From Xylanibacter rodentium (GTDB taxonomy: Bacteria > Bacteroidota > Bacteroidia > Bacteroidales > Bacteroidaceae): a stretch of DNA of 64,000 nucleotides. The first letter of the stretch is position 1. Every line of letters starts with the position of its first letter. The position numbers were made by a program, and so were the translations under genes. Positions 53,809-61,923 of the stretch are shown piece by piece. The stretch is taken from assembly GCF_013166575.1 (NCBI RefSeq), contig NZ_JABKKE010000014.1:1-64000 (forward strand), written 5' to 3'. The notes under the pieces were generated by a model. It ran no database searches. It worked only from the letters and a program-made list of their open reading frames with translations, and was not told the DNA's origin.

Positions 53809-54675
53809 TTACTCGGCCAGCTCTGCGATGCACTTCTTCAGCGAGTCGGTCCAGTAAGGCACCGTCACACCGAACGTGCTCTTCAGTTTGCTCTTGTCAA
53901 GCACGGAGAAATGTGGGCGCTCCACCGGACTGGGAAACTCCTCACTGTAGCACGGCTGTATGTCGCACGTGTTGCCGCTAAGCTCGCAGATGGCCTTGGC
54001 AAAGTCGAACCATGAGCACACTCCTTCGTTGGAGAAGTGATAAACGCCTGTCTTGTCGAGTTGTCCGCTCCCGATGATATGGCCTATCACGGCCGCCAGA
54101 TCGCCGGCATAGGTGGGAGTGCCCACCTGGTCGAACACCACCTTCAACGTGTCGCGTGTGGCCGTTAGGTTCTGCATAGTCTTCACGAAGTTCTTGCCCC
54201 ACTTGGAATACAGCCACGCCGTGCGTATTATGATGTGCTTGCAGCCCGTGGCCTCGATGCTCTTCTCGCCTGCCAGCTTTGTCTTGCCGTACACTCCAAG
54301 CGGATTTGTGGGCCACTCCTCGCGACATGGCACGTTACGGTCGCCCTGGAACACGTAGTCGGTCGACACGTGTATCAGCGTTCCATCAACCTCCTTCATG
54401 GCCTGCGCCAGATTTCCGGCAGCCTTGTTGTTGAGCATATCGGCCAGTTCGACGTCAGTCTCGGCCTTGTCTACATTGGTATATGCGGCGCAGTTCACTA
54501 TCACTTCAATCTCCCTTTCGGCCACCATACGGCGTACGGCTTCCACATCAGTGATGTCCAGTCGCTCGTATCCCCCGGCAACATCGGTAAATACAAATTT
54601 ATCTCCGCTCTTCTCAGCCACCGACTGCATCTCATGTCCGAGCTGTCCGTTGGCTCCTGTCACTAATATATTCAT
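53809..54675 (-). CDS. rfbD: dTDP-4-dehydrorhamnose reductase
   Basis: A 288-residue NADPH-dependent reductase for the last step of dTDP-L-rhamnose synthesis. TGANGQLGHEMQ at the N-terminus, STDYVFQGD, and YGKTKLAGE (catalytic Tyr and Lys) fit the family. The ATG at 54675 gives the usual MNILVTGANGQLG start; the upstream frame adds a basic stretch not found in the family. It is the first gene of the rfbDBC unit, with a TAAATTTG promoter box at 54831-54838. Confidence 0.95.
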   Translation of the reverse strand: MNILVTGANGQLGHEMQSVAEKSGDKFVFTDVAGGYERLDITDVEAVRRMVAEREIEVIVNCAAYTNVDKAETDVELADMLNNKAAGNLAQAMKEVDGTLIHVSTDYVFQGDRNVPCREEWPTNPLGVYGKTKLAGEKSIEATGCKHIIIRTAWLYSKWGKNFVKTMQNLTATRDTLKVVFDQVGTPTYAGDLAAVIGHIIGSGQLDKTGVYHFSNEGVCSWFDFAKAICELSGNTCDIQPCYSEEFPSPVERPHFSVLDKSKLKSTFGVTVPYWTDSLKKCIAELAE

Positions 54676-54830
54676 TTGTCTTCGTTTAAATTTTCTTTTA
54701 AAGTCCGGCATATAATGCCCAACGCCATATAATCGACATCAAGTATTTATCGTAGTCATTCTCCAGCATAAGCTACGCCACTTCGCGAAGTTTATCCGAT
54801 GTATTCCCTACCTATATAGATATGCCGTTG

Positions 54831-54838
54831 CAAATTTA
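54831..54838 (-). promoter_or_regulatory. rfbDBC promoter -7 box
   Basis: Minus strand TAAATTTG matches TAnnTTTG, about 155 bp before rfbD. The leader contains a CTTCGCGAAG palindrome at about 54781. Confidence 0.45.
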
Positions 54839-54932
54839 ATGTTTTATTTTGACTTTCCTTATCTTTTAATTGGATTTTGTAATCGAAAAAAAATATCCAT
54901 ACATGAAAGCCAATGATTGCAAACTATATTAT

Positions 54933-55127
54933 AAGTTAGTCAACAAAATTAAACTATATCATCCTCCGGACAGAACGTGCCCTGACAGAACGCGCCCCAA
55001 CGGGGCAACAAGCACATAGCCCGGGGTGCCGCTTCGCTCTACCCCGGGCTATGCGCTTGCTGCCTTTTCAAGGCGCATCCATCATATATCCGGACGATTA
55101 TGTAGTTTAATTTTGTTGACCAACTTA
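54933..55127. repeat. Family C palindromic element, copy 2
   Basis: Ends AAGTTAGTCAACAAAATTAA / TTAATTTTGTTGACCAACTT. Inside are TCCGGAC, CGCGCCCCAACGGGGC and AGCCCGGGGTGCCGCTTCGC paired with its complement. It is shorter than copy 1 (17048-17385) because the inner GCCCTGCAAGGGC part is missing. Confidence 0.85.
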
Positions 55128-55212
55128 AGTAGGTATTCAGAATTAATCGTATATAACCGTAATCTCATTTTGGAACAATCTGATGATAATTGATTTTGAA
55201 TACCTAATCTTA
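55126..55212. repeat. Family D element, copy 1
   Basis: Starts TAAGTAGGTATTCAGAATTAA and ends TTGATTTTGAATACCTAATC, an 87-bp inverted-repeat unit. It abuts family C copy 2 and lies upstream of the alpha/beta hydrolase gene. Confidence 0.8.
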
Positions 55213-55363
55213 CAACCGTAAAGCAGACACAACAGATACCGACATCCTAACCATCGGATATTTAACGGATATCAACAAAACGTAAATAGTGTATCATTAT
55301 GTTTTTATGTCAGAAAAATCTGTTTTTATGTCAAAAGAATATTGCAATAAAGAAGAAATGTAT

Positions 55364-55371
55364 TACATTTG
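55364..55371 (+). promoter_or_regulatory. Hydrolase gene promoter -7 box
   Basis: TACATTTG, 32 bp before the ATG. Confidence 0.5.
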
Positions 55372-55402
55372 CTGTGATGTATGATAAAAGAAGAATAAGT
55401 TT

Positions 55403-56350
55403 ATGAAGAAAAAGAGAATAATATATTCAGTCTTGGCGGTTGTCATTGTTCTCGTTACCGCCATTACATGGAGCGGACTATACATGCTTTCTTATTCGCT
55501 CACACCCGATCCCAACAGGCACGACATGGACAGTGCATACGCCACGCTATACAGCAATTACCCATATATGCAGGAGTGGACGGACAGCATGCGCCGATGC
55601 GGAGCATTGCGCGATACATTTGTCACCATGCCTTCCGGCGAACGCCATCATGCCCTATATGCACGCAACGATTCCGCCCACGGCCGCACGGCCGTAGTGG
55701 TTCACGGATATAAGGACTGCGCGGTGAAGTTTCTTTTTCTTGGTCATATGTATCATCACTGTCTGGGCTACAACGTACTGATACCCGACCTGCATGCCCA
55801 CGGGCTGAGCGACGGTAAGGAAATTCAGATGGGATGGAAAGACCGCAAAGACGTTATAAAGTGGACAGAAGTGGCAGAACAGACATTCCGCGACAGCACA
55901 CGCGAGTCACAGATTGTGGTACACGGTGTGTCGATGGGTGCGGCCACGACGATGTGTGTGTCAGGCGAGGAACTGCCGCGGTATGTAACATGCTTTGTCG
56001 AGGATTGCGGATATACGAGCGTATGGGACGAGTTCAGCGTGCAACTAAAGGAACAGTTCGGCTTGCCGTCGTTCCCGCTATTACCTGTAACAAGTATGCT
56101 ATGTCGTCTGAAATACGGATGGAGTTTCGGACAGGCCTCACCGTTGAAACAGGTGGCCAAATGTCGCCGCCCCATGCTCTTCATACATGGCGAAACCGAC
56201 ACATTCGTGCCGTCATGGATGGTTTTCCCCCTGTACACAGCCAAACATGGATACAAAGAAATGTGGATAACGCGAGGCACCGAACATGCCAGCTCGTTTT
56301 ACGATTATCCCGACGAATACAGGGACAGGATTATGACATTTCTCAGGTAA
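55403..56350 (+). CDS. Alpha/beta hydrolase, membrane-anchored
   Basis: A 315-residue protein with an N-terminal hydrophobic anchor (YSVLAVVIVLVTAITWSGLYML) and a serine hydrolase domain. VVHGYKD forms the oxyanion side and HGVSMGAAT the nucleophile elbow. FIHGETDTFVP carries the acid and GTEHASS the His. The type (BEM46/FrsA-like lipase/esterase/peptidase) is common in Bacteroidales; substrate unknown. The gene is bracketed by family D elements, and its TAA stop (56348-56350) is the first three bases of the downstream element. Confidence 0.85.
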   Translation: MKKKRIIYSVLAVVIVLVTAITWSGLYMLSYSLTPDPNRHDMDSAYATLYSNYPYMQEWTDSMRRCGALRDTFVTMPSGERHHALYARNDSAHGRTAVVVHGYKDCAVKFLFLGHMYHHCLGYNVLIPDLHAHGLSDGKEIQMGWKDRKDVIKWTEVAEQTFRDSTRESQIVVHGVSMGAATTMCVSGEELPRYVTCFVEDCGYTSVWDEFSVQLKEQFGLPSFPLLPVTSMLCRLKYGWSFGQASPLKQVAKCRRPMLFIHGETDTFVPSWMVFPLYTAKHGYKEMWITRGTEHASSFYDYPDEYRDRIMTFLR

Positions 56351-56416
56351 GTAGATATTCAAAATCAATTATCATCAGATTAAGGTTATATACGATTAAT
56401 TTTGAATACCTACTTA
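56348..56416. repeat. Family D element, copy 2
   Basis: A 69-bp unit with ends TAAGTAGATATTC and GAATACCTACTTA. The plus strand stop of the hydrolase (TAA) and the minus-strand stop of the glycosyltransferase (TAG within TAAGTAG) both lie inside its ends. Confidence 0.9.
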
Positions 56417-57210
56417 AAACCTAATCTCCTTATAAAGTTCCTTAATACAAACCAGCAGTGCATCAGCAGTGTCGGCAAAGCCCCATAATGATATGCCATG
56501 ACACGATAGCGCTCTTTCAGCGAAGCACGATGATGCAGTGTGGTCTGCCCCTCCTCTGTGTAGCATGCCACGGTAGTACCGGTATTCGTTATCGGCAAGC
56601 CTTGTCTCTCTGCTGCTTTCATCACCCGTATGCACCAATCGACATCAGCCGAGTATCTGTAACGCAAGTCATAGTGTATGGCTCGCGCAATGTCGGTGCG
56701 TGCATAGAATGCCTGATGGCACACCAGCATGCCGTGCATGAACGAGCGCCATGCAAGACGACGGGGCGGACGCAAGCGTCGCGGATAAAGGTAACGCCCT
56801 TCAGAGTCGACAATATCCGTATCTCCATAAACCACTGCAGGCCGATTTCCATGCGACATTTGTTCTCCACACGCTTTTGCCGCCACGACGGTCAGCACTT
56901 CTGCATCAGGGAAAAAGTCTCCGGCATTCAGAAAAAGTACATAATCGCCCGTGGCCCTGTCCAATCCCTTGTTCATGGCGTCATACAGTCCGTTGTCGGA
57001 TTCGGATGTTATGACAACGTCATGGCCGGAATCCGCCTCACGTGAACGGCGTTCATAATCGCGCGCCACATCAAGCGTAGCGTCCGTAGAAGCCCCGTCC
57101 ACTATTATGTGTTCCACGCAGGGCCATGTCTGTGCAAATACGCTGTCCACCGTGCGCGGCAATGCCTCAGCAGCATTGTATGTGATGGTTATTATGCTGA
57201 ATTTCATCAT
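56410..57210 (-). CDS. Glycosyltransferase family 2
   Basis: A 266-residue GT-A glycosyltransferase. FSIITITYNAAEALPRTVDSV at the start, HIIVDGASTDATLD, DNGLYDAMNKGLDRATGDYVLFLNAGD (with the metal-binding region) and YRYSADVDWCIRV identify the family; the closest type is the WcaA/WcaE-like colanic or O-antigen transferases. It starts 20 bp after the preceding GT gene, so both are in an operon, probably for surface polysaccharide. The first of two adjacent ATGs is used. The stop codon is supplied by the family D repeat. Confidence 0.9.
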   Translation of the reverse strand: MMKFSIITITYNAAEALPRTVDSVFAQTWPCVEHIIVDGASTDATLDVARDYERRSREADSGHDVVITSESDNGLYDAMNKGLDRATGDYVLFLNAGDFFPDAEVLTVVAAKACGEQMSHGNRPAVVYGDTDIVDSEGRYLYPRRLRPPRRLAWRSFMHGMLVCHQAFYARTDIARAIHYDLRYRYSADVDWCIRVMKAAERQGLPITNTGTTVACYTEEGQTTLHHRASLKERYRVMAYHYGALPTLLMHCWFVLRNFIRRLGFK

Positions 57211-57230
57211 ATCGTCTGTTATTGAGAGCC

Positions 57231-58484
57231 TCAGGCCTTCGTTCCGGATATACTGTTGTACAATTGTATGTATTTTCCGGCTACGGTGCTCTCCGAATAC
57301 CGGCACATGACGTCTTTTCTCAGGTCACGACGCGGCAGACTCGTACGGAGAGCCCAGTCAATACCGGCTGCAAGATCTTCCACGGACATGTGGCGGGCCA
57401 GATATCCGTTCTGCTTATGGCGTATGATGTCGGTCTGCCCGCTGTTATCGAACGACACCGGAGTGCATCCGCAGGCCATGGCCTCGATGATGGTCTGTCC
57501 GAATGTCTCGTAAAGCGACGACGAAACAAGAACGTCGGATGCCGAATACAGCTGCGAAAGCGTCTCCTCATCAGTCACATGCCCCATATGGGTGTAGGGC
57601 ACAGGAATGCCGTCCAACGCCTCTGACGAACGTACGCTTCCGAAAAGAATCAGATGCAAATCGTCAGGGCTGTAGCCCATGCGTGTCGTCATATAGGCGA
57701 GAGCCGACTTAAGATAGCCGAATCCTTTTATAGGGATATCAATACGTGCCGCACCGAAAATGACTACATGGCGGGCACGTATTGAAAGCATAGAGCGCGA
57801 GTCGAGACGGTCGGACATGCGGAAATGCGACAGAGACAGCACATTGGGTATTACCGTGACGTCATGGCCACGCATCAGCGATGCCGAGCGGGCCATATCA
57901 GCCAGCCATCTGCTCACGGCAACAAAGTGCACCTTGCCTGCACTCATGACACGTTTTTTGCGGCGATGTGTCACGGCGGCCAAGTCATTCTTTCCGGGAA
58001 AGCGCAAAAACGGACAGCAGGAACACTCTCCATGAAACTTCTCACACCCATGCGAATAATGACACACTGATGTTGCGGGCCACATGTCGTGCATGGTCCA
58101 TACCACAGGTTTGCCTCCGGATATTATCTTGCGTATACCTCCAAGCGAAAGCATGCCCTGATTAATCCAATGCAGATGTATCACGTCGGCTTCACGGTAT
58201 TCATTGGTTTGCGTGATGTCGACACCGGCACAGGCGGTAGACACGGTGAACAGATTCTTACGGCTCAGTCCGTTGGCTATCCATATCACCACACGCTCCC
58301 ACAGAAAACCAAGTCTGTAGCGCCAGTGTTGTCCGTATCGCGACACATAAACGGCTCCCGTCTGTTTGTCGGCCACCATCATTCGGGCCTTTACACCGTT
58401 GTTTATCAGCGCCTCGGTAAGCCGGCGGGCTGCGACAGAGGCACCGCCCGCACTGTCGCTCGTATTCACTATAAGTACTCTCAT
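57231..58484 (-). CDS. Glycosyltransferase family 4 (GT-B)
   Basis: A 417-residue GT-B transferase. VLIVNTSDSAGGASVAARRLTEAL at the N-terminus, VVWTMHDMWPATSVCHYSHGC in the acceptor domain, VIPNVLSLSHF and VLVSSSLYETFGQTIIEAMACG (the E-x7-E donor motif) in the C-terminal domain. It transfers a sugar to a growing glycan. ATG at 58484 is preferred over a GTG two codons earlier. A TACCTTTG promoter box is at 58533-58540. Confidence 0.9.
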   Translation of the reverse strand: MRVLIVNTSDSAGGASVAARRLTEALINNGVKARMMVADKQTGAVYVSRYGQHWRYRLGFLWERVVIWIANGLSRKNLFTVSTACAGVDITQTNEYREADVIHLHWINQGMLSLGGIRKIISGGKPVVWTMHDMWPATSVCHYSHGCEKFHGECSCCPFLRFPGKNDLAAVTHRRKKRVMSAGKVHFVAVSRWLADMARSASLMRGHDVTVIPNVLSLSHFRMSDRLDSRSMLSIRARHVVIFGAARIDIPIKGFGYLKSALAYMTTRMGYSPDDLHLILFGSVRSSEALDGIPVPYTHMGHVTDEETLSQLYSASDVLVSSSLYETFGQTIIEAMACGCTPVSFDNSGQTDIIRHKQNGYLARHMSVEDLAAGIDWALRTSLPRRDLRKDVMCRYSESTVAGKYIQLYNSISGTKA

Positions 58485-58532
58485 CGGCACATTCTGAATT
58501 AAATCGACATTAAATCAATGTGAACTTCAGGA

Positions 58533-58540
58533 CAAAGGTA
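58533..58540 (-). promoter_or_regulatory. Promoter -7 box of the glycosyltransferase operon
   Basis: Minus strand TACCTTTG, about 49 bp before the GT4 gene start. Confidence 0.6.
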
Positions 58541-58651
58541 ATGCAAAAAATCGGTTTTAAACATATTGCCGGCACTGTTTTTTCAGGATTCCATCTACAT
58601 GCTCAGCCAACCGGATGGTGCCGGCCGGATGGCAGTGCCCGCACCGAGGAG

Positions 58652-58740
58652 ACAGTACAAGGCCGCGGAACCGGCAGTACGGCAGCCTTGTACTGTCAGT
58701 TCAACGGCCTTGTACCGGCAGTTCAAAGGCTCTGTACCGT
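58652..58740. repeat. Family G hairpin with 21-bp repeated units, copy 2
   Basis: Inverted arms ACAGTACAAGGC (58652-58663) / GCCTTGTACTGT (58685-58696), then two direct units CTTGTACTGTCAGTTCAA (58688-58705) and CTTGTACCGGCAGTTCAA (58709-58726) with a 21-bp period, and a partial third. Architecture resembles 16578-16646: an inverted copy followed by direct 21-22 bp units starting CCTT. Confidence 0.75.
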
Positions 58741-58789
58741 AATGAAAACTATTCTTGCCGTTTCCGTTGATTATTCCGGTGTTTTTTGG

Positions 58790-58797
58790 TAACTTTG
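58790..58797 (+). promoter_or_regulatory. argS promoter -7 box
   Basis: TAACTTTG, 39 bp before the argS ATG; TTGA at about 58767-58770 may be the -33 element with a 19-bp spacer. Confidence 0.6.
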
Positions 58798-58836
58798 CCG
58801 CCAAAACGAAATATAACATAAAAACATACCCGAAAT

Positions 58837-60651
58837 ATGAGTATCGAAGACATAATTTGCTGCACCGTGAAAGATGCCGTGAAGGCTCTCTACGGACAGG
58901 ATGTACCGGAAAAAATGGTGCAGTTGCAGAAAACCAAGCGCGAGTTTGAGGGCAATATCACACTCGTGGTGTTCCCGTTTCTGAAGATTTCCAAGAAAAA
59001 ACCGGAGGATACGGCGCAGGAGATAGGCGAATATCTTGTGAAGAGTTGTGAGGCCGTAGCCGCATTCAACGTGGTGAAAGGATTCCTCAATCTGGTAATC
59101 TCGGGTGAAGCATGGCTCGCATTGCTGGCCGACATCGACGCTGATGCCCGATTCGGACACAAGGCGGCTACAGACGGAAGCCCGCTCGTGATGATAGAGT
59201 ATTCGTCGCCCAACACCAACAAACCGCTGCATCTGGGCCACGTGCGCAACAATCTGCTGGGATGGTCGCTGGCGCAGATAATGGAAGCCAACGGCAACCG
59301 CGTGGTGAAGACCAACATTGTGAACGACCGAGGCATACACATCTGCAAGTCGATGCTGGCATGGTTGAAATACGGTAACAGCGAGACTCCCGAGACGAGC
59401 GGAAAGAAAGGCGACCATCTGATAGGCGACTACTACGTGGCTTTCGACAAACACTATCGCGAGGAGGTGAAAGAACTTACAGCGAAGTTCACGGCCGATG
59501 GCATGACCGAAGAGGAAGCCGAGAAGAAAGCCAAGGAGGAGGCACCGCTGATACGCGAAGCACACGACATGCTGGTCAAATGGGAGCAGAACGACCCCGA
59601 GGTGCGCGCACTGTGGAAACGGATGAACGACTGGGTATACGCCGGATTCGACGAGACCTACCGTGCCATGGGCGTAGGCTTCGACAAGATATACTACGAG
59701 AGCGAGACCTATCTGCGCGGCAAGGCCAAGGTGGAGGAAGGACTTGAGAAAGGCCTCTTCTTCCGCAAGGAGGACAACAGCGTGTGGGCCGACCTTACCG
59801 GTGAGGGCCTCGACCAGAAACTGCTGCTGCGCTCCGACGGCACATCAGTATACATGACGCAGGATATCGGCACGGCCGAAATGCGTTTCAAGGATTTCCC
59901 CATTGACAAGATGATATACGTGGTAGGCAACGAACAGAACTATCACTTCCAGGTTCTCTCGATACTGCTCGACCGCCTGGGCTTCAAATGGGGCCGCGAG
60001 CTGGTGCACTTCTCATACGGTATGGTCGAACTGCCCAACGGCAAAATGAAGAGCCGCGAGGGAACGGTGGTAGACGCCGACGACCTGATGGCACTGATGG
60101 TGGCCGACGCACGCAAGACGAGCGAGGAGGCCGGCAAGTTTGACGACATGAGCGAGGAAGAACGCAGCGAGATAGCCCGCATAGTGGGCATGGGAGCACT
60201 GAAGTACTTCATCCTCAAGGTTGACGCGCGCAAGAACATGCTGTTCAACCCTGAGGAGTCAATCGACTTCAACGGCAACACAGGCCCGTTCATACAGTAT
60301 ACCCACGCACGCATACGCAGCATACTGCGCAAAGCCGGCACAGAGGCATCGCTGCCCGCCAACCGCACCTCGGGCAACATACTCAACGACAAGGAGATAG
60401 CGCTGATACAGAAGATGAACGAATACGGTGCGGCCGTGGCACAGGCAGGCAAGGACTACAGCCCGAGCGGAATTGCCAATTACTGCTACGAGCTGACCAA
60501 GGAATTCAACCAGTTCTACCACGACTACAGCATTCTGCGCGAGGAGGACGAAACCAAGAAACAGATGCGCCTTGTGCTGGCACGCAACGTGGCCAAGATA
60601 ATAAAGAACGGTATGTCATTGTTGGGCATCGAGGTGCCGGAACGTATGTAA
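58837..60651 (+). CDS. argS: Arginyl-tRNA synthetase
   Basis: A 604-residue class I synthetase that charges tRNA-Arg. The N-terminal additional domain (residues 1-110), catalytic EYSSPNTNKPLHLGHVRNN with HLGH at 132-135, a KMSKS-like GKMKSREGT and a C-terminal anticodon-binding DALR domain (KEFNQFYHDYSIL onward) are present. Full family length. The RNase H gene begins 12 bp downstream and is probably co-transcribed. Confidence 0.97.
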   Translation: MSIEDIICCTVKDAVKALYGQDVPEKMVQLQKTKREFEGNITLVVFPFLKISKKKPEDTAQEIGEYLVKSCEAVAAFNVVKGFLNLVISGEAWLALLADIDADARFGHKAATDGSPLVMIEYSSPNTNKPLHLGHVRNNLLGWSLAQIMEANGNRVVKTNIVNDRGIHICKSMLAWLKYGNSETPETSGKKGDHLIGDYYVAFDKHYREEVKELTAKFTADGMTEEEAEKKAKEEAPLIREAHDMLVKWEQNDPEVRALWKRMNDWVYAGFDETYRAMGVGFDKIYYESETYLRGKAKVEEGLEKGLFFRKEDNSVWADLTGEGLDQKLLLRSDGTSVYMTQDIGTAEMRFKDFPIDKMIYVVGNEQNYHFQVLSILLDRLGFKWGRELVHFSYGMVELPNGKMKSREGTVVDADDLMALMVADARKTSEEAGKFDDMSEEERSEIARIVGMGALKYFILKVDARKNMLFNPEESIDFNGNTGPFIQYTHARIRSILRKAGTEASLPANRTSGNILNDKEIALIQKMNEYGAAVAQAGKDYSPSGIANYCYELTKEFNQFYHDYSILREEDETKKQMRLVLARNVAKIIKNGMSLLGIEVPERM

Positions 60652-60663
60652 ACGGACTCGGAC

Positions 60664-61119
60664 ATGTACAATCCACCCGACTATCGTCACGACACTGTAT
60701 TGCCGCTGCATCCGGATGTTAGGGCCGATGCCTGGGCTGTAGATGCTGCATGCTCAGGCAACCCAGGACCTATGGAATACCGTGGCATCGACCTTGCCAC
60801 CGGGCAGCAGGTGTTCCATTTCGGCCCGGTACACGGCACGAACAACATCGGTGAGTTTCTTGCCATCGTGCATGCTCTGGCACTGATGGACCGGTGCGGC
60901 ATAAGCAAGACTATCTATTCCGACAGCTACAACGCCATTCTGTGGGTGAACAAGGGCAAGTGCAAGACCAAGCTGGAGCGCACCCCGAAGACGGAAGAGC
61001 TGTACAACGTGATAGCACGGGCCGAACGGTGGCTCGCCACGCACAAATACAAGACTCCTATCATCAAGTGGGAAACGCAGAAGTGGGGCGAGGTGCCGGC
61101 CGATTTCGGAAGAAAATAA
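60664..61119 (+). CDS. Ribonuclease H-fold protein, RNase HI type
   Basis: A 151-residue RNase H fold protein. Catalytic acids are visible: Asp27 in VDAACSGNPGP, Glu64 in NNIGEFLAIVHAL, Asp87 in YSDSYNAI and Asp148 in PADFGRK. It resembles the catalytic half of Bacteroidales RNase H proteins that usually carry an N-terminal viroplasmin (RNA-binding) domain; that domain is absent here. Predicted to degrade RNA in RNA/DNA hybrids. It follows argS by 12 bp. Confidence 0.88.
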   Translation: MYNPPDYRHDTVLPLHPDVRADAWAVDAACSGNPGPMEYRGIDLATGQQVFHFGPVHGTNNIGEFLAIVHALALMDRCGISKTIYSDSYNAILWVNKGKCKTKLERTPKTEELYNVIARAERWLATHKYKTPIIKWETQKWGEVPADFGRK

Positions 61120-61127
61120 GCTATTTA

Positions 61128-61264
61128 ATTGATTATTGAGAATTGAGAATGGATAATTCTGATTAGCACTGTTGGCCAGCGCGGCAGCAAAACCATTGTA
61201 TCAAAACCACCACCGGTATCTTTACCCAAAGCTAATCATAATTATCCATTCTCCATTTTCAATT
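61128..61264. repeat. Family B inverted-repeat element, copy 2
   Basis: Left arm AATTGAGAATGGATAATTCT with GATTAGC (61141-61167), right arm GCTAATCATAATTATCCATT and on to TTTTCAATT (61231-61264). The ends are built from GAATTGA/GAATGGA units as in copy 1. The 63-bp interior is unrelated to that of copy 1. Confidence 0.85.
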
Positions 61265-61299
61265 ATATGAATACCTGATATTTGTTGCTAAAAACAATA

Positions 61300-61327
61300 A
61301 ATAAGGTTGTATACATACAACCTTATT
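61300..61327. promoter_or_regulatory. Perfect palindrome upstream of the fic remnant
   Basis: AATAAGGTTGTAT / ATACAACCTTATT separated by AC. It lies 12 bp before a TATATTTG -7 box at 61340-61347. It could be an operator or a terminator of argS/RNase H transcripts; the T-poor 3' side favours a protein-binding site. Confidence 0.5.
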
Positions 61328-61376
61328 AAAAAGATTTTGTATATTTGCACTGTGTGATAACAAATATGATACCACT

Positions 61377-61821
61377 ATGAAATATCTGAATATACGAAGG
61401 CTTTGACCGCATGGCAAGATTTACAGCCATTGTCTGAAAAGGATATGGAAAGGCTTAGTCGTCGCTTCACTGTTGACTTCAACTATAACAGCAATCACAT
61501 TGAGGGCAGCACACTGACTTATGGTCAGACGGAAATATTGTTGCTCTTCGGCAAAGTTATCGGAGAGGCTGATGTACGTGATGTGCAGGAAATGACTGCA
61601 AGCAATGCGGGACTGCGTATGATGAAATATGAGGCGAAAAGAATGAGAATGTATGGTGATATGATGGTGAACGAATAGCATTTCGAACTTCCAATTACAC
61701 AAGAATACTTAATGCCATGCGGACACAACCTACACTTACGCTTGCAGACATGAAAGAAATAACAGGCATAAGTATCGCTGCCATTCAAAAGCTGCTCGAC
61801 CAACTTATTCATAGAAAATAA
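61377..61821 (+). pseudogene. Degraded Fic-family gene
   Basis: The remains of a Fic/DOC-family protein. ATG at 61377 gives a family-like MKYL, but one base appears lost after about 11 nt; the +1 frame then continues EYTKALTAWQDLQPLSEK and FNYNSNHIEGSTLTYGQTEI, the Fic N-terminal domain, to a stop at 61676-61678. The catalytic Fic core (HPFxxGNGR) is missing altogether. After the stop, another frame encodes RTQPTLTLADMKEITGIS and AAIQKLLDQLIHRK, a typical C-terminal winged-helix end. So there is a frameshift and a large internal deletion. Promoter and palindrome upstream seem intact. End coordinate within a few bases. Confidence 0.8.
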
Positions 61822-61923
61822 GTGGAGTGAGGCGCAAAGGATGGTAGTTGGCAAGTATTTGTGACCCAGTGACATACCAAGGTCAACCCAAGCCAAATCG
61901 TGAAAAGCTGATAAAATAGAGCC

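Noticed and set aside
61403..61678. Intact 91-residue Fic-like protein
   Set aside because: It lacks the catalytic core and proper start; the family's first residues are in another frame and its C-terminus in a third, so a pseudogene is the better reading.
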